Shown: positions 8,324-18,023, numbered from the stretch's first letter. The stretch is 64,000 nucleotides of DNA from SFTJ01 sp051871515 (GCA_051871515.1 JBJECY010000081.1:41209-105208), one strand, 5' to 3'. Numbers and translations: made by a program. The notes: generated by a model not told the origin, from the sequence alone.

Positions 8324-11134
8324 TTATTCCACCACAAGCCATGTGAATCCCAAAGCCGGGATTTTCACGGTGATGCGTGCTTTGCCGTCGGGCGAGAGGT
8401 TATATTTCACCGGTGTGCCTTCTTGCTCGCGTATCATTGCCGAGTTAGTGAGAGAAGTGTAATAGAGCGGAAGGTCGATGGTGCGCTCAATATCCTTGTC
8501 GGTTGGGTTAAACAGCATGGCAAGTGCTTTTTGCTTAAGTTGCGGGTTCACGTGCATGATGCCGTCCCAGTCGCGAGCGTCAGGCTTGCGCAGGTGAATG
8601 ATGTCGCTGTTGAGTATATCGCGATATTTCTTGTACCAGTTAACCACTTCAAGAACCACCGCTTTAGTTTCAGGCGTATCATAGAGGCGCGGACCGCGAT
8701 AGCAGGCTTGCACGCCGGCGCCATAGTTCTGATACATGAGTGTGCGGTATTCATAAAGGTGTTCTGAGAGCGGCTCAATGGTTGCTGCTTCACCTCCGCC
8801 GTGATATTGCACCAATGGCACAAAGCTCCACAGCGACGATGGAATGCGTTCCCAAGTGCAGTCGTAGTTAAGTTGGCGAGTGTGTATGAGCTGGCGGTCA
8901 CGCGGCAACGACCAGTTGGTTTCGCGATAACCTATTGAAACCTTAGTTGAGCCGTTGAGCATATAATAGTCAGGCACATTAAGGTAGATGCCGTTGGCAA
9001 GCATCCAGTGATAGAGGTCGGTGATTTTCTTAAACTGGTTCCATTGCGAGTCGCCCAATCCCTTATGGTGAGTGTGGGTGGTTGATGCGCACACGTCGCC
9101 GGGATAAGAGCCGTCGTGTTCAAAGCACGACATTCCGGTGCGGGTGAAGAATGTTTCTATTTTGTGGAAATATTCGTGACCCCAATCGCTGCACAAGCAA
9201 GGCGAGCTGCCAAAGGTCATGCCGCCGCGTTTGCCGGTTTTTGGGTTGATGCAGTCAACTTCGTCGCTAATCCAGCGGCTGGCAAGCAGTGAGTAGCAAC
9301 CCATCTCTATGCCTTTTGAGTGGGCATAGTCAACAAATTGCTTGTATTTGGCAATGTTTTCTTCTGAAATGTCTTCGGCATTGAGTCCTGAACCAAAGCT
9401 CAAAATAATCATCTCATATCCACATTCGGAGCATTGGTCAATTGCTTTTTTCACCGTCTCGGGTTTGGTTGAGGTGAGGTGCAGGAACATTGGGTTTTGT
9501 GAGGTCCAAGGCGACACGGCACGTTGCATCTTACGTTTGAAGAGGCCGTTGCGCTCGCGGTCGTAGCTGTCGAAAGGCATCTCATAGACGCTGAACGATT
9601 TGAAGGTATCGCCGTTGTTAACGTCTTGGTCAGGACCGGTTTTCAGGCTCACGTCGAGGATACACTTGGTTTGAAGCCCGTAGTTGCGTTGTGAGGTGTA
9701 GAGCGAGTCGTTTACCCAATGCTCGGTGATGTCACTTTCGCGTTCGGTGAATGAGCCGTGGCATGTGAAGTCGCTCTCAACGTGTATGTTTGGCAGCATA
9801 AATGTTGCCGGGTCGCCTCCCGATGGCGATTCAGGCTCAGCCATCGCCAAATATTCAAGTTTAAACGAGTCAACGTTGATGTTGCTGCCGGTGTTGTTCA
9901 CAAGCTCAAAGCGCTTTTTGATGAGAGGCAGTTGGTCATAGATTGAAAAATGGAGTTTCACCACCACTTGCTGCATTTGATGCTCGCCGCGCAGTGTGAA
10001 CACCACTTCCTTGCCGGTGGCAAACTCTTTGTTGAGTGCCCAACGATTGATTTTCCAATCAAGGTTGCCCGAGATGGGTTGTATTTCAAAATCTTCAACC
10101 AAAAACGAACCAGGAATGGTGGTGAGTTTGTCAAGCCAATCTTCTTTGATGTAGGCACGTTCGGGTTGTCCTGCCAAACCGCCAATGAGATATTGCTGAG
10201 AGTTGATGGTAATGCGTCCTTCGTCGCTCACGGCACGCAATATGCTCTCGCCAATCATGCGGTTGACGTAGTTGGTGGTGGCAAGGTTGGGGAATATGCG
10301 CAACGTGCGCGACACCATGTCGTTGGCAATCACTATGCCTTTGCGGTCGGGGGTGGCATAGATGCCGGCTTTTGATTTTTCTGGTGTCACAAGCCAGTCG
10401 AACGGAGTGATATCAGATATCAATGCATCGTAAACGGGCAGGGCGTTGATTTTATCTTGCAAATTCTTAGCCACCTTGGCGCTCATTTGCGGACCTTTGC
10501 CCACCATGTCGGCATGAACGCTATAAGGTTGTTTATTCTTGTAGGTGATAACCGGCTCAATCCACAAAGCAGCGTCGCCGCTGGGAGTATCGCCGCCGTC
10601 GTCAACCACCAGTTCAAGCATGTTTATGCCTTTCAGCTCAATGTCGATGGGCATAGCGGCTTGCGATGTTGTCATAACGCCACTATTAAACAGCTCTTTG
10701 CCGTCGCCTTTTACAATAAAGCGCACACTGGCACGCTCAATGCGTCCGCTATTGCTTGCCAATGCCACAAACTGCTTGTTTGAGTTGTTGGTGAAATACA
10801 TATTTGTGCCATCGGTGAGTGTTTCGGTGGTGAGGTTTTTGTCTTTGATGTTCACTTTGCCGTCGGGCACGCCCACTTTGGCGGTGAAACGGGTTGCATC
10901 ACCGTTGAGCATGAGTTTAAGCACGCTTGATGAGTGAGTACCAATCACGTCGGTGTAGTTCACGCCTTTCACGTTGGCAGCTGTACCGCTCACGGTGCTG
11001 CCCACTTGCGGAGTGCCGTAAGATTGGCGCATATTGCTCACGTTGAGCTTTGTCACGCTGATTTGCTTCTGTGCCATTGCCGGCGTAGCAAGTGCAAGTG
11101 ACAAAATGGTGGTTAAGATGATTGAAATTTTCAT
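8324..11134 (-). CDS. Secreted NPCBM-domain glycoside-hydrolase-like protein
   Basis: With the start at 11134 the protein has a clear signal peptide (MKISIILTTILSLALATPAMAQ), about 936 residues in all. The first 200 residues read like an NPCBM domain (YTDVIGTHSSSVLKLMLNG, RIERASVRFIVKGDGKELFNSG, IDIELKGINMLELVVDDGGD). The middle and end look like a retaining TIM-barrel glycosidase with a C-terminal beta domain: MGCYSLLASRWI, FEHDGSYPGDVC, YLNVPDYYMLNGSTKVSIGYRE, ALAMLFNPTDKDIERTIDLPLYY. I see a resemblance to clan GH-D (alpha-galactosidase-like) but cannot assign a family. Likely substrate: a carbohydrate with alpha-linked sugars, inferred only. A longer in-frame start 69 bases upstream lacks a signal peptide and is not preferred. 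Confidence 0.72.
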   Translation of the reverse strand: MKISIILTTILSLALATPAMAQKQISVTKLNVSNMRQSYGTPQVGSTVSGTAANVKGVNYTDVIGTHSSSVLKLMLNGDATRFTAKVGVPDGKVNIKDKNLTTETLTDGTNMYFTNNSNKQFVALASNSGRIERASVRFIVKGDGKELFNSGVMTTSQAAMPIDIELKGINMLELVVDDGGDTPSGDAALWIEPVITYKNKQPYSVHADMVGKGPQMSAKVAKNLQDKINALPVYDALISDITPFDWLVTPEKSKAGIYATPDRKGIVIANDMVSRTLRIFPNLATTNYVNRMIGESILRAVSDEGRITINSQQYLIGGLAGQPERAYIKEDWLDKLTTIPGSFLVEDFEIQPISGNLDWKINRWALNKEFATGKEVVFTLRGEHQMQQVVVKLHFSIYDQLPLIKKRFELVNNTGSNINVDSFKLEYLAMAEPESPSGGDPATFMLPNIHVESDFTCHGSFTERESDITEHWVNDSLYTSQRNYGLQTKCILDVSLKTGPDQDVNNGDTFKSFSVYEMPFDSYDRERNGLFKRKMQRAVSPWTSQNPMFLHLTSTKPETVKKAIDQCSECGYEMIILSFGSGLNAEDISEENIAKYKQFVDYAHSKGIEMGCYSLLASRWISDEVDCINPKTGKRGGMTFGSSPCLCSDWGHEYFHKIETFFTRTGMSCFEHDGSYPGDVCASTTHTHHKGLGDSQWNQFKKITDLYHWMLANGIYLNVPDYYMLNGSTKVSIGYRETNWSLPRDRQLIHTRQLNYDCTWERIPSSLWSFVPLVQYHGGGEAATIEPLSEHLYEYRTLMYQNYGAGVQACYRGPRLYDTPETKAVVLEVVNWYKKYRDILNSDIIHLRKPDARDWDGIMHVNPQLKQKALAMLFNPTDKDIERTIDLPLYYTSLTNSAMIREQEGTPVKYNLSPDGKARITVKIPALGFTWLVVE

Positions 11135-11176
11135 TGAAAAATAATGTTTTGATTTATGAGTTTTTGTTCTAAGTTG

Positions 11177-11204
11177 CAAATATAGTGATTTATAGCCAAG
11201 CAAA
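11177..11204 (-). promoter_or_regulatory. Possible promoter for the NPCBM protein gene
   Basis: The minus strand reads TATATTTG at 11184-11177, a good -7 element about 43 bases before the start codon. A TTTG is found only 16 bases further upstream, shorter than the usual 19-21, so the -33 box is uncertain. Confidence 0.35.
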
Positions 11205-11380
11205 GATGCTAATTTTTAATAAATTATCAAATTTTTGAATGAATCAATATAAAACAATGACAATCAATAATTGATTACTGACATTGTTTTTTTTCGGAGG
11301 AGCGTTTGGTATGGCGTTCGCCGCTGTTTTGCGGCTGGGATGAAGATTTTTTGCTTATAGTTAATGTCATCCGCCTGTAG

Positions 11381-12030
11381 GGGCGTATCGCAATACGCCC
11401 GGAATCGGTGTGCCGTGAGGTTAATTCGTTTAAATCCAAAATGCACGCATTGGTATTTACCGGGGCCACGCCGCGGTCGCCGGGCGTATTGATATACGCC
11501 CAAAACACACGCATTGGTATTTATCGGGGCCTCGCCGCGGTCACCGGGCGTATTGCTATACGCCCCTACAACAACGCATCACATTATTTGGTGGCCATGC
11601 TGCGGTTGTCGGGCGTATTGCGATACGCCCCTACATACTTCGCACCGTTTTTGCGGCTGGGATGAAGATTATTTTCCTATGGTTAATGCCATCCGCCTGT
11701 AGGGGCGTATTGCTATACGCCCGGAATCGGTATGCCGTGGGGTTAATTCGTTGAAATCCAAAATGCACGCATTGGTATTTACCGGGGCCACGCCGCGGTC
11801 ATCGGGCGTATTGCTAACGCCCATACATACTTCGCACCGTTTTTGCGGTTGGGATGAAGATTATTTGCTTATAGTTAATGCCATCTGCCTGTAGGGGCGT
11901 ATCGCAATACGCCCGGAATCGGTGTGCTGTGGGGTTAATTCTTTTAAATCCAAAATACATGCATTGGTATTTATCGGGTCCACGTTGCGGTCACCGGGTG
12001 TATTGCGATACGCCCCTACAACAACTCATC
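11381..12030. repeat. Array 1 of interspersed palindromic repeats (8 cores)
   Basis: Eight copies of a palindrome with consensus GGGCGTATNGCNATACGCCC start at 11381, 11482, 11546, 11611, 11703, 11804 (19 bp, one base lost), 11895 and 11996. Each can fold into an 8-bp stem with a 4-base loop. Start-to-start distances are about 65, 92 or 101 bases, and each distance has its own conserved spacer; for example, the 101-base unit contains GGAATCGGTGTGCCGTG after the core. Spacers recur rather than vary, so this is not CRISPR. The last core lies about 20 bases from the stop codon of the lipoprotein gene, on its 3' side. Short frames across the array are translations of the repeat. Confidence 0.92.
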
Positions 12031-12034
12031 ATCT

Positions 12035-12577
12035 TTACGGTTTTGGTAGCAAAGACGTGCAGCGGTGTAGCCCGGTGTTGATGATGGTGTTGACTGCTGC
12101 GGTGTCTTGTAGCGCTTCGTTCAAAGTGATGGGCAGCCGGTACATGTGGGTGAGTGGCTGTGAGTCGATTATTTTGCTTTTGAGTGTGGCGGTGCTTGGC
12201 ACTTGCGTGAGCGCAGCATATTCATCGTAGGTGTAGGATGTAAATGCCACGTTGGCGCCAATGCCTCGCCTGTCGAGCAAATAGCCTTGTGCCAACTTTA
12301 TGGGCAATTGCGAGGGGGTGATGTCGCTCGGGTGGGGGTAGTTGGCTATCGAGCCACCGTCAGTCATGTTTATTGGCACGTTTTGGCTGTAGTCGGCTCG
12401 GGTTTTATAAATCACTGCTGGTGGAAGGGCGCTTTGCATGGGCTGCTCAATTACAGCCACGTTGCCGCCTGCCGCCGGTGGTGTGGTGGCGGCATCTTGT
12501 GTGGCAGTGCCCGATTTGCATGATGCCATTGCTGTGATTGCCATTGCTGTGATTAGTGTTTTGATTGTTATGTTCAT
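12035..12577 (-). CDS. Small lipoprotein of unknown function
   Basis: The 180-residue protein starts with a signal peptide and lipobox (MAITAMASC, Cys near residue 19), then a Thr/Ala/Pro-rich stretch and a region containing YKTRADYSQNVPINMTDGGSIANYPHPSDITPSQLPIKLAQGYLLDRRGIGANVAFTSYTYDEYAALT. I do not recognise a named family. It starts 33 bases after the C10 protease stop and is probably in the same transcript, which makes it a candidate partner, inhibitor or surface companion of the protease. Its stop codon is almost against palindrome array 1. Confidence 0.75.
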   Translation of the reverse strand: MNITIKTLITAMAITAMASCKSGTATQDAATTPPAAGGNVAVIEQPMQSALPPAVIYKTRADYSQNVPINMTDGGSIANYPHPSDITPSQLPIKLAQGYLLDRRGIGANVAFTSYTYDEYAALTQVPSTATLKSKIIDSQPLTHMYRLPITLNEALQDTAAVNTIINTGLHRCTSLLPKP

Positions 12578-12610
12578 TGCATGAGTGGTGGTTTTGTTTT
12601 TTTGGGGGGC

Positions 12611-15094
12611 TTATTGCTTCACTATGCGTTGCACAGCGCAATTGCCGCCGGTGGTGGTCACTTTCATCACATAGATGCCGGGTGTTAGGTGGCTTATGTT
12701 GATGGTGGTTTGGTTGCTGTGCACTGACGGCATGTGCAACACTTCACTGCCTGAGATGGCAAAGATGCTTATTTGCTCAATGTTGTCAGGACAGTTAATG
12801 TTCACTTGGTCTTGTGCCGGATTGGGATAAACCGAGATTTCTTCGTTGTTGCTTTGGCTGAGAATGTTCTCAATGCCCGAGTTTGAGCCAACAGTGAAAT
12901 CTTTTAGCGCCGTGAGTTTCTCGCAGCGGTTGTTGTTGTAGTTGAAGATGGCTGCCTGATAGGTCATTCCCACTTCACCCTTTTTGAATGGCACGTTGAA
13001 GTTGATAACCTTGGTTTCTCCTGGTGTAAGGTCGAAGATTTCCGACGAGCCGTAGCAAATCGACGTGCCACCATAGCGATAGATATAAGCATCAAGTGCA
13101 CCATTGAAATATCCGCCTGAGCAGGTCACGCGGGCAGTCATCTGCACGTTGGCGGCATCAACGTTGTAGGAATCTTTTATGGTGAAGATGCCCACTGAAA
13201 GTGAGTAGAGTCCGGTATCTTCTTTAATGGTGATTTCTTGTTTTTCGCCCACCGGGTTGCCGCTGTTGTCAATCACGCCAAAGTAATAAGTGCCGGCGGT
13301 AATGGTGCTTGGCAGCGTGTTTATGAGCGTGTGGGTGGTGGTTTGCGATGTGGCAATCTCATATATCTCGGGCTTACCCTTGCTCACCACGTTGTCTTCT
13401 GAATCGTAAATCACCGGATAGATGCGGTTACAGTAGTCGAGCCCTGAATTGCTTATTGACACCGTCACCGAGTAATTGTTGCCTTTATACAGACGGGTGT
13501 TGAAAGTGGCGCTTTCAAGGTTGAGGTGGGTGAGCACCACATCGGGCTCGGTGAAGGTGATTGAGCCGTCGGCAACGGTCATGTTGAGATATGGCATCTT
13601 GCCGTATTGCACAAAGGCTTTGTTATAGAGGTTGTGCGACACGTCGTAGATGGCAGGATAAACCACATAAGTGCCGTTGGCAAGCTTTTGCCTGATTTCG
13701 TTTGAGCTAACTTTTAGATTGTCGTTAAGCGCATAGTAATAGCCGGTTTTGATGTTGGTGTAAACCTGGCTGTTGATGTAGGTTTGGGCGTTGGTCTCGG
13801 TGTTCACAGCCATGATGCCCAGTTTCATCAGGTTCCATGTGCGGTAGATGTTGGCTGTGAAATAGCCGGTCATGGGGAAGGTGATGGTGTGGTCGGCGCT
13901 TGTGTCGATGGTGTAAACATCGGGCACAAAATTGCCGTAAACGGCACCTTCAATGGTTGGGCTGCCGCCCTCGTCGGGCTTTATATTATAAACAATGTCA
14001 ATGCCGCTGCTATAACCGTCCTCGCTGCCGCCAATGCCTTGCTCGGTGGGATTGAGCGCCGATAGCTTGAAGTAGCCGTCGTCGAGTCCGCACCAGCCCC
14101 AGTTGATGTGGAAAAAGTTGTCGCGGTCATATCCGTCGCACACAAAGGCGTGTCCGGCTTTGGTGTTAAAACCGCTCATGTGCACCACTCGGTTGTTTTG
14201 CAACTCGTTGTAGATGAGTGTGTTCCATTCGTCTATGCCATAAAACTCGCGCAGTGTGTAGCGCACGCTTTTGTCATAGCCAAAATAGTTGGCGAGCGAC
14301 TTTTGCACCTCGAGGGTTGCTGCGCCCGAAGTGGCGCCATAAGCCAGACTGCACGATGCTCCGCAGTGATACAACAATTGCGCCACAGCCTGTTTTTGCT
14401 CCTCGTTGGCACCTGAGTCATACACGTTGAGCATATTGTTCCAGTCGTATGTGGCTTGGCTGAAGTCAACCGATATTTCGGTGCTTGTGCCATAGATATT
14501 GGTGGTGTAAGTGAAGCTTCCTGTGCCTGTTGGCGGCCAGTTGTGGTGTTTCATCACCTGTGCCATAGCGGTGGCGGTGCAGCCGGTGACGCAGTTGCCA
14601 CCGCTGCCGGTGGGTGGGCACATGTTGTTGAATGGTGTGCTCTGGCCCCATCGTGTGGCGCAAAGCGGCGCAATGGGTGCGCGCTCATCGGCTTGCTCGG
14701 TTGTTGCCGATGCGGCGCTCAGGTTGTTGGCTACGGCATAGTCAATTTCTTTGGCATACTCGCCAAAAAGCACCTGCATGCCGGGAGGTATGTTATTGGG
14801 GTCGAAAGAGCCGTTGCTGCTATAACCGAGCACAGGCATGGCATTGTCGTGAGCCGACATTATCACAAAGCCCCCGTTTGAACCGCTGTTTATAACATAG
14901 AAATTGGTCAGATTGTTGCTGCTGTGGGTGTAGGCAAGCTGCATTTCGCCAGTTTGCGCCACCGATTTCATGCGACTATTGGTGCGCACAAATCGCTGTG
15001 CTCCTGCAATAGCCTCTTCAACGCTTAGTTGTCGTGCCGATGTTGAAAACCAAGCTCCAAGCAATAATGTTAGGATAAATAACTTTTTCATCAA
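12611..15094 (-). CDS. Secreted C10-family (streptopain-like) cysteine protease with sorting domain
   Basis: The 827-residue precursor has a signal peptide (MMKKLFILTLLLGAWFSTSA), an N-terminal Spi-type pro-domain (VEEAIAGAQRFVR through GGFVIMSAHDNAMPVLGYS), then the C10 catalytic domain. The nucleophile is Cys172 in CVTGCTATAMAQV and the histidine is H315 in KAGHAFVCDGYD, followed by HINWGWCG. The rest is beta-rich Ig-like modules, ending with a sorting domain of type IX secretion (VYPNPAQDQVNI ... GIYVMKVTTTGGNCAVQRIVKQ). The protein is thus expected on the cell surface or in the medium, released from its pro-domain, and cutting host or dietary proteins. Substrate preference is unknown. Confidence 0.93.
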   Translation of the reverse strand: MMKKLFILTLLLGAWFSTSARQLSVEEAIAGAQRFVRTNSRMKSVAQTGEMQLAYTHSSNNLTNFYVINSGSNGGFVIMSAHDNAMPVLGYSSNGSFDPNNIPPGMQVLFGEYAKEIDYAVANNLSAASATTEQADERAPIAPLCATRWGQSTPFNNMCPPTGSGGNCVTGCTATAMAQVMKHHNWPPTGTGSFTYTTNIYGTSTEISVDFSQATYDWNNMLNVYDSGANEEQKQAVAQLLYHCGASCSLAYGATSGAATLEVQKSLANYFGYDKSVRYTLREFYGIDEWNTLIYNELQNNRVVHMSGFNTKAGHAFVCDGYDRDNFFHINWGWCGLDDGYFKLSALNPTEQGIGGSEDGYSSGIDIVYNIKPDEGGSPTIEGAVYGNFVPDVYTIDTSADHTITFPMTGYFTANIYRTWNLMKLGIMAVNTETNAQTYINSQVYTNIKTGYYYALNDNLKVSSNEIRQKLANGTYVVYPAIYDVSHNLYNKAFVQYGKMPYLNMTVADGSITFTEPDVVLTHLNLESATFNTRLYKGNNYSVTVSISNSGLDYCNRIYPVIYDSEDNVVSKGKPEIYEIATSQTTTHTLINTLPSTITAGTYYFGVIDNSGNPVGEKQEITIKEDTGLYSLSVGIFTIKDSYNVDAANVQMTARVTCSGGYFNGALDAYIYRYGGTSICYGSSEIFDLTPGETKVINFNVPFKKGEVGMTYQAAIFNYNNNRCEKLTALKDFTVGSNSGIENILSQSNNEEISVYPNPAQDQVNINCPDNIEQISIFAISGSEVLHMPSVHSNQTTINISHLTPGIYVMKVTTTGGNCAVQRIVKQ

Positions 15095-15359
15095 TTGTTA
15101 AGTAAATTAATAGTTTAAGTGTTGTTTTACGCAAATAATGCATTTTTTTCTCGTTTGGCATAGGCAATACAAAACGGTTGATGTAGTCAATTCGCTATAT
15201 GTGATTGCACATTTTGTCAAACTACTTCAAAAGTAATAACATTATGCCATAAAATAATGTTGTGAAACACCATCAGAGCTGCGTTTTAATATCTTTTAAC
15301 GCATTTTGTTTAAATTGAAAACAAGCACCTTTCTGCGGCAAAAGCGCCATAGCAGCACA

Positions 15360-15392
15360 AAAGCCCTGCGGGCGCAGTGCTCGCAAGGCTTT
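15360..15392 (-). terminator. Weak terminator-like hairpin after the 803-residue protein gene
   Basis: AAAGCCCTGCGGGC (15360-15373) pairs with GCTCGCAAGGCTTT (15379-15392) with two mismatches and a 5-base loop. It lies about 45 bases after the stop on the minus strand, but only three or four T residues follow. The rest of the gap 15095-15438 shows nothing further. Confidence 0.5.
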
Positions 15393-15438
15393 GAAATGTG
15401 TTTGTGAGGTTATATACCCTCGCAGGAGGGGGTAACTC

Positions 15439-17850
15439 TCAGCGTTTTATCACTTGTGGAGTGCCTCGGGTTACGAAACGCACGCTCACCTCTGGGTCGC
15501 TGTCATCGTCGCGGTTGCACGAGAATGCCACGTGCGACTCACCCTCGGCAATCAGTGCTTTGCCTTGGGGTTTCACTTGGCTCAGCAGATTGAAGTTCTT
15601 GTCGGTGATTTGTGCTGTGCCGTCTTGTTCAAGAATCAGGTATTGACCTGACTCAATGGTACATTCAAACGATATTGCGCCATCGTCGGTGGCAAAGCGC
15701 GGGTTTGAAATGGCGCCGTCGCCTTCAACTCTCAGATAGAGTGCATAAGCTCCTTTGTGGGCTTTCACGCTCCAGTCGGCACCGCCGGGTTGTCCCGGTT
15801 GCAACTCGCCAAGCGAGCAGTGGAATGGCTTGGTGATGATTACGGGATAGAGGTTGAATGTGTTGTCGTCAATCTTTTCAAGATGCCATTCGGTGGCAGG
15901 GTCTTTGAGCTGTTGCATCTGCTCAGGGGTGAAGCGATTTTCTTCGCGTAGCAAGTCCCAGTTTTTGATGGCTGTGAGCAGTTGGTCAATGCGTCCGTGC
16001 TTTTGCAGCGTTTTCACGTTTATGGTCATGCCATATCCGGCATCAAAGCCTGCTGCCTCGGCAAGCGCCCATTCAAGGTCCTCGAGCGTGGTGCACTCAA
16101 ACTTGCGGTCGGCAAGGCGAATGAGGAACCATCCCAGCATGCGCGGAAACAGGTTTCGCTTGAAAAACTCCTGGTTTTTGATGCGGTTTTCAACCTGTCC
16201 CGCTCTCATGGCTTCGCCCCAAGGCTCACCCCAGTTCATGCGGGTGTTGAAGTGCCATGAATAGTGATGAAAATTGCTTGCATCGTTGAGCACATTGTGA
16301 TTGAGTGCACGTGCAAAGGTGTCAACAAAGCGCATTGGCGCGTAGATGTCTTGACCGGTGTAGCAGCAGCCTTCAAGGCCGTCGAACGAGATTTGTTTCA
16401 GTCCGGTTTTGTTGAATTTCTCGGCAAGGCGCGTTGCAAACTCGTCTTGCAACTTGAGGTCGGGGAACAAGGTTTTGTAGGGGTAATCCCACAGTTTATA
16501 GAGTTTCGACTTTTGCGAGTGGGCTGCTGCGGTGGTGCCAAAAGCACCGCGTTTGCATTTTTCAAGCACCATATTGTCACCTTGTTCCACCACGTTGCCA
16601 AAGGTGATTAGCTCCTTGTCAATCATCATGGCGTTGAGGGTCATGGGCACGCTGAAAAGGTGAGATTTCTTTATGCTTATGGTGGTTTGCTCACTGTCGA
16701 TGTCGCTGTTCAGCACCAGTTCGCCCTGCTTCAGCAGATGTTCTGATGGCACCGGAGTGACATAGGCATCGTTGGTGGTGGTGAAGTTGGTGAGTGTGTG
16801 CACACCCACGGCAATGCCGTGCTGAGCGGCTTTGTCAACCAGCGCTTTCACGCCCTCGTCGCCGTTGCTCACAAACCCTTTGTCCCAGTTGAAATGACCC
16901 CAGTCTTCAAATGGGCCGGAGTGGTAGATGTATTTAAACCCTGCTATGTCTGATTTCTCGAGAACAAAATCAATGTCTTTTTCCGAGAAGTTTGAAATCA
17001 GATAAGAGCGCATGGCGCTGCGAGCCGTTTTACCCCATTCGCCGTCGAACATGGGGTGAGGCAGCCCTTGTTCAACCTCCAGTTTGCCAATGTGAGCCAA
17101 AGCATCGGCAGCCATGCTGCCAAACACAGCCAGCTTAGCGCCTTTTATCAGGGCATCATTGCCCTCCACGGGCAGCACCAGTGCATCGTGCAGCTGGTTC
17201 ACTTGCCTTAATTCGCGGCGAGTGCGGTTGCGGCAGTTGAAGTGAAACACAGCGCCGTCGGCAACGTCAACCGCCGCTAACTGATGGCTTGGCACAACGC
17301 CCACCGAGAGCTGCGCATTGCGGCCCAGGCAGTTGTAGGTGGTGTTATACGGCTCAACGTATTCGGCAGGCAGACCCGACACCGTTTTGATGTTGAGTGC
17401 CTGGAATCCAAGTGCAACATCGTTGCCTTGAGCCACACCCACCACGTCGCCCACCACATCGTGGATGTTGACCTTAACAGGGCCAAACACCACGGCATCG
17501 TAGGCCGAGGGCACATTGGTGATTTCAAAGGTGACGCAAAGGGGCGTGACGCCACATTGCAAGGTGATGCGTTGCTTATCGCTCATGGTGAGCTCAAGCG
17601 CGTTGCCGGTAGCGCGCATCGTGGCAGGCGTAATCACCTTACCGCCGGCGCAAGCAGTGATAAGGGCATAGTCAGAGCCGCTCAACAGCTCTTTGCCATT
17701 GACTTTGATTGAGTTATAATATCCTTTTTCTGAAATGTTTAGTTCCAAAAGCCCCGATTTGAAAACCTTGCTTTGGGCAACGGCGGCAAAACACATCACA
17801 CAACATAGAAACAGCCCCAATTGGCGTTTCGCAAAACACATTATTTTCAT
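15439..17850 (-). CDS. Large secreted protein, glycoside-hydrolase-like, family not recognised
   Basis: The 803-residue protein has a signal peptide ending at VAQS (about residue 27), an N-terminal beta domain (SKVFKSGLLELNISEKGYYNSIKVNGKELLSG), a middle segment that reads like a TIM barrel (DIAGFKYIYHSGPFEDWGHFNWDKGF, GIAVGVHTLTNFTT, LKQISFDGLEGCCYTGQDIYAPMRFVDTF, NMNWGEPWGE-like NTRMNWGEPWGEAMRAG), and a C-terminal beta domain. Asp and Glu in SFDGLEG and NWGEPWGE are possible catalytic residues, as in many polysaccharide-degrading enzymes. I cannot name a GH family. It sits between the C10 protease and a FucP-type permease, which fits a glycan-degrading role, but this is inference. Confidence 0.65.
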   Translation of the reverse strand: MKIMCFAKRQLGLFLCCVMCFAAVAQSKVFKSGLLELNISEKGYYNSIKVNGKELLSGSDYALITACAGGKVITPATMRATGNALELTMSDKQRITLQCGVTPLCVTFEITNVPSAYDAVVFGPVKVNIHDVVGDVVGVAQGNDVALGFQALNIKTVSGLPAEYVEPYNTTYNCLGRNAQLSVGVVPSHQLAAVDVADGAVFHFNCRNRTRRELRQVNQLHDALVLPVEGNDALIKGAKLAVFGSMAADALAHIGKLEVEQGLPHPMFDGEWGKTARSAMRSYLISNFSEKDIDFVLEKSDIAGFKYIYHSGPFEDWGHFNWDKGFVSNGDEGVKALVDKAAQHGIAVGVHTLTNFTTTNDAYVTPVPSEHLLKQGELVLNSDIDSEQTTISIKKSHLFSVPMTLNAMMIDKELITFGNVVEQGDNMVLEKCKRGAFGTTAAAHSQKSKLYKLWDYPYKTLFPDLKLQDEFATRLAEKFNKTGLKQISFDGLEGCCYTGQDIYAPMRFVDTFARALNHNVLNDASNFHHYSWHFNTRMNWGEPWGEAMRAGQVENRIKNQEFFKRNLFPRMLGWFLIRLADRKFECTTLEDLEWALAEAAGFDAGYGMTINVKTLQKHGRIDQLLTAIKNWDLLREENRFTPEQMQQLKDPATEWHLEKIDDNTFNLYPVIITKPFHCSLGELQPGQPGGADWSVKAHKGAYALYLRVEGDGAISNPRFATDDGAISFECTIESGQYLILEQDGTAQITDKNFNLLSQVKPQGKALIAEGESHVAFSCNRDDDSDPEVSVRFVTRGTPQVIKR

Positions 17851-17881
17851 GAGTTAAGTATAAAATAGGTTTATTTACGGG

Positions 17882-17912
17882 CAAAGTTATACACATTATC
17901 ACACATTACAAA
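17882..17912 (-). promoter_or_regulatory. Bacteroides-type promoter for the 803-residue protein gene
   Basis: On the minus strand TTTG (17912-17909), a 19-base spacer and TAACTTTG (17889-17882) match the -33/-7 consensus. The start codon lies about 32 bases downstream of the -7 box, so the leader is short. Confidence 0.65.
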
Positions 17913-17980
17913 AAATATTTGCAAAATCATTTTCATGAAATGTGATGGGCTTGATGCCAAGTGCGTGCCGCATGCCAATG

Positions 17981-18023
17981 AAAAAAGCATATCCATTAAC
18001 CTGTTGAGGATTAATGAATATGC
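17981..18023 (-). terminator. Rho-independent terminator after the sugar permease gene
   Basis: On the minus strand GCATATTCATTAA (18023-18011) pairs with TTAATGGATATGC (17999-17987) with one mismatch and is followed by six T residues. It ends the permease transcript about 45 bases after its stop. Confidence 0.8.
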
